From: Bacteroidales bacterium H4
Lineage (GTDB): Bacteria; Bacteroidota; Bacteroidia; Bacteroidales; Muribaculaceae
Direction of reading: 5' to 3'
Assembly: GCA_001701165.1 (NCBI GenBank)
Contig: DAAP01000061.1
Coordinates: forward strand, 1-56,103
DNA length: 56,103 nt
Shown here piece after piece: positions 26,946-35,060 of this stretch. Each line of letters opens with the position of its first letter. The stretch's first letter is position 1. Both the position numbers and the translations under genes were made by a program. The notes beneath the pieces are model-generated. The model worked only from the letters and a program-made list of their open reading frames with translations, had not been told where the DNA came from and searched no databases.

Positions 26946-27572
26946 ATGGCATTAAAACAACCAAGACACGTTTTGGTATTTCTACTGGCTCTCACCACGG
27001 CATTCGGAGTGATAGCAGCATCGCCTTCGGCCGAACAGATACTCGACAAAACGGCCAAGGCAATGACTTCTGCCAAAAGTGTTACTGTCAAGTTCGGATA
27101 TACCGCCGGAGGCAATCATTCCAATGGCTCAATGACAATGTCCGGCAAAAAGTTCACCTTCAATCTTGGCAATATAGCCGTGTGGTACAACGGGACACTC
27201 CAATGGGCGCTCAACCGTAGCGACAATGAAGTAACCCTTACCAAGCCTACTGCCGCCGAAGTCGTTGAATCAAATCCGTTTGCTATTCTCACCTCTTACA
27301 AGCAGCGCTACACTCCCTCCTTGACTAAAAAAGCAAAAAGCGAATACATCGTCACACTTAGGCCAAAAAAGAGAGGCGGTCAAATCACGACAGCCACCAT
27401 ACGCATCAATGCCGCCAACTACTATCCCGCGGCCTTGACATTACGGCTTTCAGACGGGTCGTCAGTCAGCGTGTCCGTCACCTCCGTCAGTAGTGGTGCT
27501 GCCCTTCCGGCTACGTACTTTCAATACGACACCCGGTCAAATCCCAAAGTTGAACTTATTGATTTAAGATAG
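26946..27572 (+). CDS. LolA-like outer-membrane lipoprotein carrier protein
   Basis: A 208-aa periplasmic protein with a signal peptide (about residues 1-25, ending GVIAAS) and a LolA-like fold: EQILDKTAKAMTSAKSVTVKFGY, the beta strands SNGSMTMSGKKFTFNL and WYNGTLQWALNRSDNEVTL. LolA shuttles lipoproteins to the outer membrane; Bacteroidetes versions are divergent. The frame is open from a TTG at 26913, but the ATG at 26946 (MALKQPRH) gives a proper signal peptide. It lies between ftsK and trxB, its usual place in the order. Confidence 0.85.
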   Translation: MALKQPRHVLVFLLALTTAFGVIAASPSAEQILDKTAKAMTSAKSVTVKFGYTAGGNHSNGSMTMSGKKFTFNLGNIAVWYNGTLQWALNRSDNEVTLTKPTAAEVVESNPFAILTSYKQRYTPSLTKKAKSEYIVTLRPKKRGGQITTATIRINAANYYPAALTLRLSDGSSVSVSVTSVSSGAALPATYFQYDTRSNPKVELIDLR

Positions 27573-27602
27573 ATGCATAGGCATCCGCAATAAACGCATA
27601 AA

Positions 27603-28580
27603 ATGACTGTAAATATGAGCAACGCCATCACCACCAAATGCGCCATCATCGGTTCTGGGCCGGCAGGGTATACAGCCGCCATATATGCCTCGCGAGCCAA
27701 TCTCGCCCCTGTACTTGTCGATGGTCCGCAACCTGGCGGACAATTGACTACAACATCCGAAGTAGAAAACTTCCCGGGCTATCCTGAAGGAGTCGACGGC
27801 AACCAACTCATGGCTGACTTGCGCAGCCAAGCCTCCCGCTTCGGGACAGTAATGCTATCCGACCGCGTGACGGATGCCGATTTATCCATACGTCCGTTCA
27901 AGCTATCTCTCGCATCCGGACGTAACATCATCGCCGATACGGTTATCATTGCCACCGGAGCCTCGGCGCGTTATCTCGGGCTACCGGACGAAGAACGTTT
28001 TCGCGGCATGGGAGTCAGTGCCTGCGCCGTATGCGATGGTTTTTTTTATCGAGGGAAACGTGTTGCCGTCGTTGGTGGCGGAGACTCTGCATGCGAAGAA
28101 GCCATATACCTCGCCGGACTTGCCCAAAAGGTATATATGATTGTCCGCAAGGACCACTTGCGTGCGTCCAAGGTGATGCAACAACGTGTATCAGACAATC
28201 CCAAAATCGAGATATTATACAACACAAATACACTCGGCTTGACCGGAGAAGAATTTGTCGAAGGAGCACATTTGGTCGAATATGCAGGCACCGAACGTGA
28301 GCATCGCTATGATATTCAAATCGATGGTTTCTTCCTTGCCATAGGACACCAACCCAATAGTGCACTATTCGCGAAGTATATCGAAACCGACAAGGCCGGA
28401 TACATTGTCACCAAAGGCTTATCCACAGCCACGAGCGTAGCCGGGGTTTTTGCAGCCGGCGATGTGGCCGATCCACGCTTCCGGCAGGCTGTCAACGCTG
28501 CTGCTGCCGGATGCCGCGCTGCCCTCGAGGCTGAACGATTCATCCTTGACAACGGATCGTTACTATCCTCTACCACATAA
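27603..28580 (+). CDS. trxB: Thioredoxin-disulfide reductase
   Basis: A cytosolic FAD enzyme that reduces thioredoxin with NADPH. FAD binding is shown by IIGSGPAGYTAAIYASRA, the active-site dithiol is CAVC (Cys141, Cys144), the NADPH-binding site is VVGGGDSACEEA, and the C-terminal FAD contact is GVFAAGDVADPRFRQAVNAAAAGC. The length of 325 aa is typical. The ATG at 27603 and an in-frame ATG at 27618 (MSNAITTK) are both possible. It could supply electrons, through thioredoxin, to the DsbD encoded 1.2 kb downstream. Confidence 0.97.
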   Translation: MTVNMSNAITTKCAIIGSGPAGYTAAIYASRANLAPVLVDGPQPGGQLTTTSEVENFPGYPEGVDGNQLMADLRSQASRFGTVMLSDRVTDADLSIRPFKLSLASGRNIIADTVIIATGASARYLGLPDEERFRGMGVSACAVCDGFFYRGKRVAVVGGGDSACEEAIYLAGLAQKVYMIVRKDHLRASKVMQQRVSDNPKIEILYNTNTLGLTGEEFVEGAHLVEYAGTEREHRYDIQIDGFFLAIGHQPNSALFAKYIETDKAGYIVTKGLSTATSVAGVFAAGDVADPRFRQAVNAAAAGCRAALEAERFILDNGSLLSSTT

Positions 28581-28633
28581 GCCATTTTCTATCGAACACG
28601 GCAAATTAAACTCTCCAATTCAAAAAAACTATT

Positions 28634-28996
28634 ATGAAAACGCTCCTAACAACAATCTCGGTCGTCCTCACAATAGCGACATTGACCCCAATCACCGTAC
28701 ATGCAGACGAATACAATACTCGCCAAGCACGCTCGTACATACGAGATGCAGAATACCAGATGCGTCAAGCCGAGAATTACAGACGCGATGCCAATTCGTA
28801 TCGACGCACCGCCGAAAGCTACCGTCGACAAATGGACTCGTACATTAAACGCAATGACACACGCAATGCCGAAACCTACAGGCGTCGAATGCAAAACGAC
28901 CTTGACCGCGCCGCAGATTATGATCGTAAGGCTGTACAAGCCGATAGTCGAGCTGCCGATTATCTAAATGATGCCGCCCGCGCTTTACGCCGCTAA
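28634..28996 (+). CDS. Secreted Tyr/Arg/Ala heptad-repeat protein, function unknown
   Basis: A 120-aa exported protein: signal peptide to about residue 25 (TVHADE), then almost nothing but 7-residue repeats of the form A-x-x-Y-R-R-x (AENYRRD, ANSYRRT, AESYRRQ, AETYRRR, AADYDRK, AADYLND). The phase is broken once by a 5-residue step (NDTRN). This pattern predicts a single long, very basic alpha-helix or coiled coil with a stripe of tyrosines. I recognise no named family. It lies between trxB and two DsbD-type genes; whether it shares their function is unknown. Confidence 0.75.
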   Translation: MKTLLTTISVVLTIATLTPITVHADEYNTRQARSYIRDAEYQMRQAENYRRDANSYRRTAESYRRQMDSYIKRNDTRNAETYRRRMQNDLDRAADYDRKAVQADSRAADYLNDAARALRR

Positions 28997-29119
28997 GTGT
29001 ATGTGTACTCGACATCACAAGACTAATTCAGCTAAAAGAACAGAACGGCCATAGTCCGCATAACGAGCCAATAAGATTAATCGCATACAAATTAAACCAT
29101 AATAAGACTGACTTCAAAT

Positions 29120-29596
29120 ATGAAAGCGACACGATTGCTAACTGCACTAATCGTCATAACAATATTTGGCATAGCTGCTACGGCTCAGAATCAGCCCATA
29201 CGCTGGCGAACAACAGCCAAAATGACATCACCCACCGAAGGCATACTTACCGTACGAGCAATCATTTCCGATGGATGGCATCTGTATGATATGACGCTAC
29301 CCAAAGGTGGCCCGGTACCGACTACATTAGATTTCTCCAAAAGCACCGGAATCAAATGGCTGGGACAATTCAAGGCATCTTCAAAACCGGTATCAAGCCA
29401 TGACGCATCTTTCGACATGACCTTGCGCTGGTGGAAAAAAGACGTGATATTCACTCGCCAATTTCGCCTCACCGGCGATGTATCAGATGCTTCCATAGAC
29501 GGAATTATCAACTATATGGCTTGTAATGGTAGTACGTGTAACCCACCAAAGAAACAAACCGTAAAACTTAAAGTCAAAGCTTATCAAAGCAAGTAA
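29120..29596 (+). CDS. Stand-alone DsbD N-terminal-domain protein
   Basis: A 158-aa periplasmic protein made of a signal peptide (to about residue 22, ATAQ) and one DsbD alpha-type immunoglobulin-like domain: WRTTAKMTSPTEGILTVRA, DGWHLYDMTLPKGGPVPT, and the C-terminal INYMACNGSTCNPPKKQTV containing two cysteines (MACNGSTCNPP) where DsbD-N carries its reactive pair. It closely resembles the N-terminal part of the DsbD encoded 182 bp downstream, so the pair looks like a domain duplication. It may accept electrons from DsbD and pass them to envelope partners; this is inference. Confidence 0.85.
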   Translation: MKATRLLTALIVITIFGIAATAQNQPIRWRTTAKMTSPTEGILTVRAIISDGWHLYDMTLPKGGPVPTTLDFSKSTGIKWLGQFKASSKPVSSHDASFDMTLRWWKKDVIFTRQFRLTGDVSDASIDGIINYMACNGSTCNPPKKQTVKLKVKAYQSK

Positions 29597-29777
29597 ATTT
29601 GGGCATAGACATATGCCTATTTGTACATATATTCACCTGTTTACGAGTTGGCTTCATTCGCATCGGCAACATCCTATATTCGTACATCTTGTGTGCCAAT
29701 GCATTGTCGATTATACAACACGTCAGACCATCACACAAGAGACCAATAATCCGCATAACGACATTTCGACATTATAA

Positions 29778-31772
29778 ATGCAAACTACTGCTATGATCAA
29801 ACGGACATTATCTTACACAATACTCTTATTATGCTTTTTAGTCACCATCCCCAAGGCAAGTGCCCAAATCTCTGATCCCGTAAAATGGAGTTGGGACGTA
29901 ACCGAGACCTCTGACGGCGGTACCGTGACCATTACCGCAGTTATCCAACCCGGATGGCACATTTATGGCTTAGAAAAAGTCAAAAGTGGTCCGGTGCCCA
30001 CCTCAATTACTTTTGCTGACATCGATGGAATCGCATTTGGCGAAATAACTCCGGACATAGAGCCTAAAATGATTATAGACAAAGCATTCGATCTTAAGCT
30101 CAAAGAGTGGACCGGGACAGTGACGTTTGAATGCGATTATCACTTGAGCCATCCTATCAGTACGGCCCTCACCGGCATTATCGAATATATGGCATGCCGC
30201 GAAGGTGCCTGCACCCCACCCAAACGCATAAACTTCAGCGTAAATATTGGCAGTACAGCGTCTGCAACCACCGCTACGGACACTGCGGGTAACGCTACGG
30301 CAAAGGTCACCGCCTCCACAGCGCAAGCAAGCGAGCCGATCGACCTCTGGGCTCCGGTGGATATGATGTCCGTCAACAACGATGCCCATGGACAAAATGC
30401 CGCTCCATCTTGGCTATCACTGCTCGTCATGGGATTCCTGGGCGGACTGTTGGCCTTGCTCACTCCTTGCGTATGGCCTATGATTCCAATGACCGTTAGT
30501 TTCTTCCTTAAGCGCACAAAAAGCCGTAAACGTTCCATTACCGATGCATCGCTCTACGGAGTGTCCATTATAGTTATTTACTTGGTAATGGGCATTGCCA
30601 TAACGCTTGCCTTCGGAGCAGGCAAACTCAACGACATAGCCACCAGTGCTGTGTTCAATCTAATATTCTTTGCCATGCTTGTTGTGTTTGCCATATCCTT
30701 CTTCGGGGCTTTTGACATCAAACTGCCCTCGAAGTGGTCCAATAGTATAGACAACAAGGCCGAAACTACTACAGGCATTTTAAGCATATTCTTCATGGCC
30801 TTTACGCTGGTGCTGGTATCTTTTTCGTGCACAGGCCCCATTATAGGCACACTGCTGGTCGAAGCCGCCAGTCAAGGCAGTATAGTCGGTCCGGCCATAG
30901 GCATGGGCGGATTCGCCCTTGGCCTCGCCCTACCCTTCTCACTCTTCGCGTTCTTTCCTTCCCTACTTAAGGAAATGCCAAAGTCCGGCGGATGGATGAA
31001 TTCAGTGAAAGTTGTTCTCGGATTTATAGAACTTATACTTTCGCTCAAATTTCTCTCAGTGGCAGACCTCGCCTACGGATGGCGCATACTCGATCGTGAG
31101 GTGTTTGTCGCCATTTGGATTGTACTATTCGTCCTACTGGGTATGTACCTGATAGGCAAACTGCGATTTGCGCACGATGCACCCAAAGAACGCACCGGTG
31201 TCGGATCATTCTTTCTGGCTGTAATATCATTCTCTTTTGCCGTATATCTGCTGCCGGGGCTATGGGGTGCGCCGCTTAAAAGCATCAGCGCCTTTGCGCC
31301 GCCGCTGTCCACTCAAGATTTCAATCTCTACGGAGGACAATTTAAGGAATTCCACGATTATGACGAAGGTATGCGTTATGCCGCCGAAAACGACAAGCCG
31401 GTAGTTCTGGACTTCTCCGGATATGCCTGCGTCAATTGCCGCAAGATGGAAGGTGCAGTATTCGACACAGAACAAGTGCGAAAAATCATCGAAGACAACT
31501 ACGTACTTATTAAACTTATGGTAGACGAAAAAGCCGATCTACCCCAACCTTACACCGTGCAAGAGAATGGTCAAGATATTACAATATCTACTGTAGGCGA
31601 AAAATGGGCCTACCTTCAGCGCCACAAGTTTAATATTAATTCGCAACCATACTATGTCCTTCTTGACAGCCGCGACGGCACACCATTGGCTCAAGCCCGC
31701 AGTTACGATGAAAACATTGCCGCTTTCATCTCCTGGCTTGATAAAGGACTTAAGGCTTATACGGAAAAATAA
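29778..31772 (+). CDS. dsbD: Thiol:disulfide interchange protein DsbD
   Basis: DsbD moves electrons from cytosolic thioredoxin across the inner membrane to periplasmic thiol proteins. The 664-aa protein has a signal peptide, an N-terminal DsbD-alpha domain (DGGTVTITAVIQPGWHIYG ... EYMACREGACTPPKR), an eight-helix membrane domain with the redox cysteines in LLTPCVWPMIPM and VSFSCTGPIIG, and a C-terminal thioredoxin domain with CVNC (Cys551, Cys554). All six cysteines of the pathway are present. Starts at 29778 and 29793 are both ATG. A second, stand-alone N-domain gene precedes it. Confidence 0.95.
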   Translation: MQTTAMIKRTLSYTILLLCFLVTIPKASAQISDPVKWSWDVTETSDGGTVTITAVIQPGWHIYGLEKVKSGPVPTSITFADIDGIAFGEITPDIEPKMIIDKAFDLKLKEWTGTVTFECDYHLSHPISTALTGIIEYMACREGACTPPKRINFSVNIGSTASATTATDTAGNATAKVTASTAQASEPIDLWAPVDMMSVNNDAHGQNAAPSWLSLLVMGFLGGLLALLTPCVWPMIPMTVSFFLKRTKSRKRSITDASLYGVSIIVIYLVMGIAITLAFGAGKLNDIATSAVFNLIFFAMLVVFAISFFGAFDIKLPSKWSNSIDNKAETTTGILSIFFMAFTLVLVSFSCTGPIIGTLLVEAASQGSIVGPAIGMGGFALGLALPFSLFAFFPSLLKEMPKSGGWMNSVKVVLGFIELILSLKFLSVADLAYGWRILDREVFVAIWIVLFVLLGMYLIGKLRFAHDAPKERTGVGSFFLAVISFSFAVYLLPGLWGAPLKSISAFAPPLSTQDFNLYGGQFKEFHDYDEGMRYAAENDKPVVLDFSGYACVNCRKMEGAVFDTEQVRKIIEDNYVLIKLMVDEKADLPQPYTVQENGQDITISTVGEKWAYLQRHKFNINSQPYYVLLDSRDGTPLAQARSYDENIAAFISWLDKGLKAYTEK

Positions 31773-31794
31773 AGATTTAACATCCATACACACA

Positions 31795-32583
31795 ATGTCA
31801 CACACTAGACAAGAAAGGCTTGAAGCACTCGGACGAGTTATGGACACCCTTGACATCCTACGCGTCAAATGCCCCTGGGACGCCAAGCAGACCAACCAAA
31901 GCCTACGCCCCAACACCATCGAGGAAACCTATGAACTGGCTCAGGCACTGCTCGAAAACGATAGCCCGAACATCAAAAAGGAACTCGGAGACGTACTGCT
32001 TCATATATTATTCTACGCCAAAATCGGTGATGAGCAGGGTAAATTCGACATCGCCGACGTAGCTGACGCACTTAATCAAAAACTGATTTTCCGTCATCCA
32101 CATGTCTTTGGCGAAGTACACGTGGACAATGCGCACGATGTGGAACTTAACTGGGAGCAGATAAAGCTCAAGGAAAAAGACGGAAACCACACAGCATTAG
32201 CCGGAGTACCAAAGGCTCTACCGGCGCTTGTCAAGTCTTTCCGCATCCAAGAAAAAGCGGCCAACGTTGGCTTCGATTGGGAGAAAATCGAGCAAGTATG
32301 GGACAAGGTGGACGAAGAAGCATCTGAAGTACGGCAAGCTGTGGTAAACGGCACTCAAGACAACATCGAAGGCGAATTCGGCGACCTAATGTTCGCCATA
32401 ATCAATGCGGCACGATTGTATAAGGTTAATCCCGAAAACGCTCTCGAACGCACTAACCGCAAGTTTATCGCCCGCTTCAACCACATTGAACAACGCGCTC
32501 ACGAACTTGGCACTCCACTCAAGGACATGACCCTTGCACAGATGGACGCCCTGTGGAACGAAGCCAAAGCCAAAGGTCTGTGA
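31795..32583 (+). CDS. mazG: Nucleoside triphosphate pyrophosphohydrolase MazG
   Basis: MazG hydrolyses (d)NTPs to monophosphates and pyrophosphate, a house-cleaning role; in E. coli it also lowers ppGpp. The 262-aa protein has two MazG domains: the first with EETYELAQALL and KKELGDVLLHI, the second with EEASEVRQAV and EGEFGDLMFAI, both carrying the EExxE...ExxD metal ligands. The frame is open upstream into dsbD, but MSHTRQERLEAL at 31795 is the family start. Its TGA overlaps the GTG start of topB. Confidence 0.96.
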   Translation: MSHTRQERLEALGRVMDTLDILRVKCPWDAKQTNQSLRPNTIEETYELAQALLENDSPNIKKELGDVLLHILFYAKIGDEQGKFDIADVADALNQKLIFRHPHVFGEVHVDNAHDVELNWEQIKLKEKDGNHTALAGVPKALPALVKSFRIQEKAANVGFDWEKIEQVWDKVDEEASEVRQAVVNGTQDNIEGEFGDLMFAIINAARLYKVNPENALERTNRKFIARFNHIEQRAHELGTPLKDMTLAQMDALWNEAKAKGL

Positions 32584-34703
32584 TAGTCTGTATTACAGAG
32601 AAACCGAGCGTCGCTCGGGACATCGCCCGCCTGCTTGGCGCCGATGCCTCGCGTGATGGTTTTTATGAGGGTAACGGATATTGCGTCACTTGGACTTTTG
32701 GTCATCTATGCTGTCTCAAAGAACCAAATGACTATACAGATATGTGGAAGCGGTGGAGTCTCTCATCTCTGCCCATGGTTCCCTCGCGCTTTGGCATAAA
32801 ACTTATTGCAGACAGAGGTATCGAAAAACAATTCAAGGTCATCGCCACGCTGTTTTCTAAAGCAGACAGCATCATCAACTGCGGTGACGCCGGTCAAGAA
32901 GGCGAACTGATACAACGCTGGGTTATGCAGAAAGCCACCGTTAAATGTCCCGTGCAACGCCTGTGGATTTCATCACTGACAGACGAAGCCATACGTGACG
33001 GATTTGCCCATCTGCGCCCTCAGTCGGATTTCGACAACTTGTATTATGCCGGACTATCCAGAGCCATAGGCGACTGGCTGCTGGGCATGAACGCTACACG
33101 GCTATACACGCTTAAGTATAGCGACCGAAACAACCGCAATGTTTTGTCCATAGGCCGCGTGCAAACTCCGACACTCGCCATTATCGTCGAACGCCAACGT
33201 GCCATAGATAATTTTAAACCTACCGACTCGTGGGAATTGGCAACTCATTATCGCAACACAGTATTTACATCCACAGGCAATCGATTTGACAACGCCGAAG
33301 CCGCCAATGTCGAAGCCGAAGCCATTCGGAACATTCCATTGACAATCGATAGTATTGCCAAGAAGACAGGACACGAAGCGCCAAAAAAACTATTCGATCT
33401 CACCTCACTACAAGTCGAATGTAACAAAAAATGGGGATGGTCGGCCGACCGCACACTCCAACTCATACAGTCACTGTACGAAAAAAAAGTAACAACATAT
33501 CCACGTGTAGACACCACGTACCTTAGTGAAGATTTGCACGCTAAAATACCTGATATACTGCGTCAGATGACACCATACGCCAATATTACAGCACAGGTGT
33601 TGGCGCGCAAGATACCCAAGAGCAAGCGAATCTTTGACAATTCGAAAGTCACCGATCACCACGCCATTATCCCCACCGGACAATCTCCGAAGGCTCTCGT
33701 GGGTGACGAACGACTGATGTACCACCTAATAGCATTGCGCTTTATCGCAGCTTTCTATCCGGACTGCGTATTCGAACAAACTACGGTCAATGCTCATGCG
33801 GGTAAACACAAATTCAAAGCCAACGGTCGTGTAATACTCGAACAAGGCTGGAAAGCACTCTTCCCTACCAAAGACAAAAACCAAGCCGGAACTGCTGCCG
33901 AGATACAGGACAGCGAAGATGCCGAGGAAGAGTCCGACAACAAAACACTACCAGCTTTCGCCGTGGGCGAAAGCGGACCGCACGCCCCATTTGTAAATAA
34001 GAAAACGACACAACCGCCCAAACCTTTTACCGAAGGCACCTTGCTACGCGCAATGGAAAGCGCCGGCAAAAACATCGAAGACGAAACACTCCGCGAAGCC
34101 ATGAAGGCTAACGGCATAGGACGTCCATCTACGCGTTCGGCCATCATTGAAACACTTTTCAAACGCCAATACATAAAGAGATTACGTGGCAAAACGCTGG
34201 CACCTACAAGCACCGGAATTGCACTTATAGATACAATTAAGGATCCGCTGCTAAAAAGCGCCAAACTTACCGGCATCTGGGAAAACCGTCTTCGTATGAT
34301 TGAACGTGGCGAGTTCAGCGCAGTCGAATTTGTCAACGACCTAAAAACACAGGTCAATGATATAGTTATCACCGTCCTTTCGGACAACAGCGGCAATCAC
34401 ATTACCATCGAAAAGGCTCCGGTTAAGACCCGGAAAACGCGTACATCTCCAAAAGAAAGCGCCAAGCCAAAGAATACAACAGCAAAAAAAACGACAAAAA
34501 CCACACAGCCTGCACCAACGTCAATAGAACAGATTGTCTGCCCCAAATGTCTTAAAGGCCATCTGCTCAAAGGACGTACAGCCTACGGATGCAGTCGCTA
34601 TGCCGAAGGGTGTAGCTTTATACTGCCATTCGCTCAGTATCCGGCAACACTCTCTCCTGCACAACTGGCTGCAATACTGGATAAAGCCAACGAGACCAAA
34701 TGA
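32580..34703 (+). CDS. topB: DNA topoisomerase III
   Basis: A type IA topoisomerase that decatenates DNA through single-strand breaks. The TOPRIM domain starts at once (VCITEKPSVARDIARLLG), the active-site tyrosine is in TTYPRVDT at about Tyr307, and the toroid carries GRVQTPTLAIIVERQ. A Lys/Thr-rich linker leads to a C-terminal zinc ribbon (CPKCLKGHLL ... GCSRYAEGCSF). The start is most likely the GTG at 32580, which overlaps the mazG stop (GTGA); an in-frame GTG at 32553 lies inside mazG and adds nine unrelated residues. Length 707 aa. The next gene overlaps its stop. Confidence 0.94.
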   Translation: MIVCITEKPSVARDIARLLGADASRDGFYEGNGYCVTWTFGHLCCLKEPNDYTDMWKRWSLSSLPMVPSRFGIKLIADRGIEKQFKVIATLFSKADSIINCGDAGQEGELIQRWVMQKATVKCPVQRLWISSLTDEAIRDGFAHLRPQSDFDNLYYAGLSRAIGDWLLGMNATRLYTLKYSDRNNRNVLSIGRVQTPTLAIIVERQRAIDNFKPTDSWELATHYRNTVFTSTGNRFDNAEAANVEAEAIRNIPLTIDSIAKKTGHEAPKKLFDLTSLQVECNKKWGWSADRTLQLIQSLYEKKVTTYPRVDTTYLSEDLHAKIPDILRQMTPYANITAQVLARKIPKSKRIFDNSKVTDHHAIIPTGQSPKALVGDERLMYHLIALRFIAAFYPDCVFEQTTVNAHAGKHKFKANGRVILEQGWKALFPTKDKNQAGTAAEIQDSEDAEEESDNKTLPAFAVGESGPHAPFVNKKTTQPPKPFTEGTLLRAMESAGKNIEDETLREAMKANGIGRPSTRSAIIETLFKRQYIKRLRGKTLAPTSTGIALIDTIKDPLLKSAKLTGIWENRLRMIERGEFSAVEFVNDLKTQVNDIVITVLSDNSGNHITIEKAPVKTRKTRTSPKESAKPKNTTAKKTTKTTQPAPTSIEQIVCPKCLKGHLLKGRTAYGCSRYAEGCSFILPFAQYPATLSPAQLAAILDKANETK

Positions 34704-34909
34704 CCTGGCAAGACATCGTAGTCCTAATCATAGTAGTAACCGCCATAATAATCCTAGTGATGAACATGGTACGAAGCTTCCGACACAAAGATTCATGTTC
34801 TTCGTGCCGTCATGGCAAGGACAGCAACGCTAAACATACGTCTACCAAATGTTATGGGACTGATGCTTGTGCCGGATGCCCGTTACATGACTCTTGCCAC
34901 AAATATTGA
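34700..34909 (+). CDS. FeoB-associated Cys-rich membrane protein
   Basis: A 69-aa single-pass membrane protein: helix TWQDIVVLIIVVTAIIILVM, then a cytosolic or periplasmic tail with seven cysteines in CSSC, KCYG, CAGCPLHDSC. This is the signature of the small FeoB-associated Cys-rich proteins that normally lie directly after feoB and may help iron uptake. Here it is 24 kb from feoAB and its ATG overlaps the topB stop (ATGA), so it is made from the topB transcript. The family is likely; the role is poorly known in general. Confidence 0.85.
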   Translation: MTWQDIVVLIIVVTAIIILVMNMVRSFRHKDSCSSCRHGKDSNAKHTSTKCYGTDACAGCPLHDSCHKY

Positions 34910-34930
34910 CATATCCGATGCAACATAAAA

Positions 34931-34969
34931 AGCGGGAACGCCAACTCATTTCGAGTATGCATTCCCGCT
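34931..34969. terminator. Bidirectional terminator between topB operon and clpB
   Basis: AGCGGGAA (34931-34938) pairs with TTCCCGCT (34962-34969). AAAA lies on the left side and ACTTTATTG on the right, so on the minus strand the stem is followed by TTTTATG, a good tail for clpB; on the plus strand the tail is weaker. It sits between convergent genes. Confidence 0.7.
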
Positions 34970-35060
34970 ACTTTATTGTCTGTCAAATAATCCCTCGGAC
35001 TATAACTTTCGACACAAAATTGTCCGTCCGCATTGTCCGTTCTCGGTTCAGATAGGATTA

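Noticed and set aside
29599..29796. Open frame of 65 codons between the DsbD-N gene and dsbD
   Set aside because: It overlaps the dsbD start, has no promoter or conserved feature, and its composition is unlike its neighbours.
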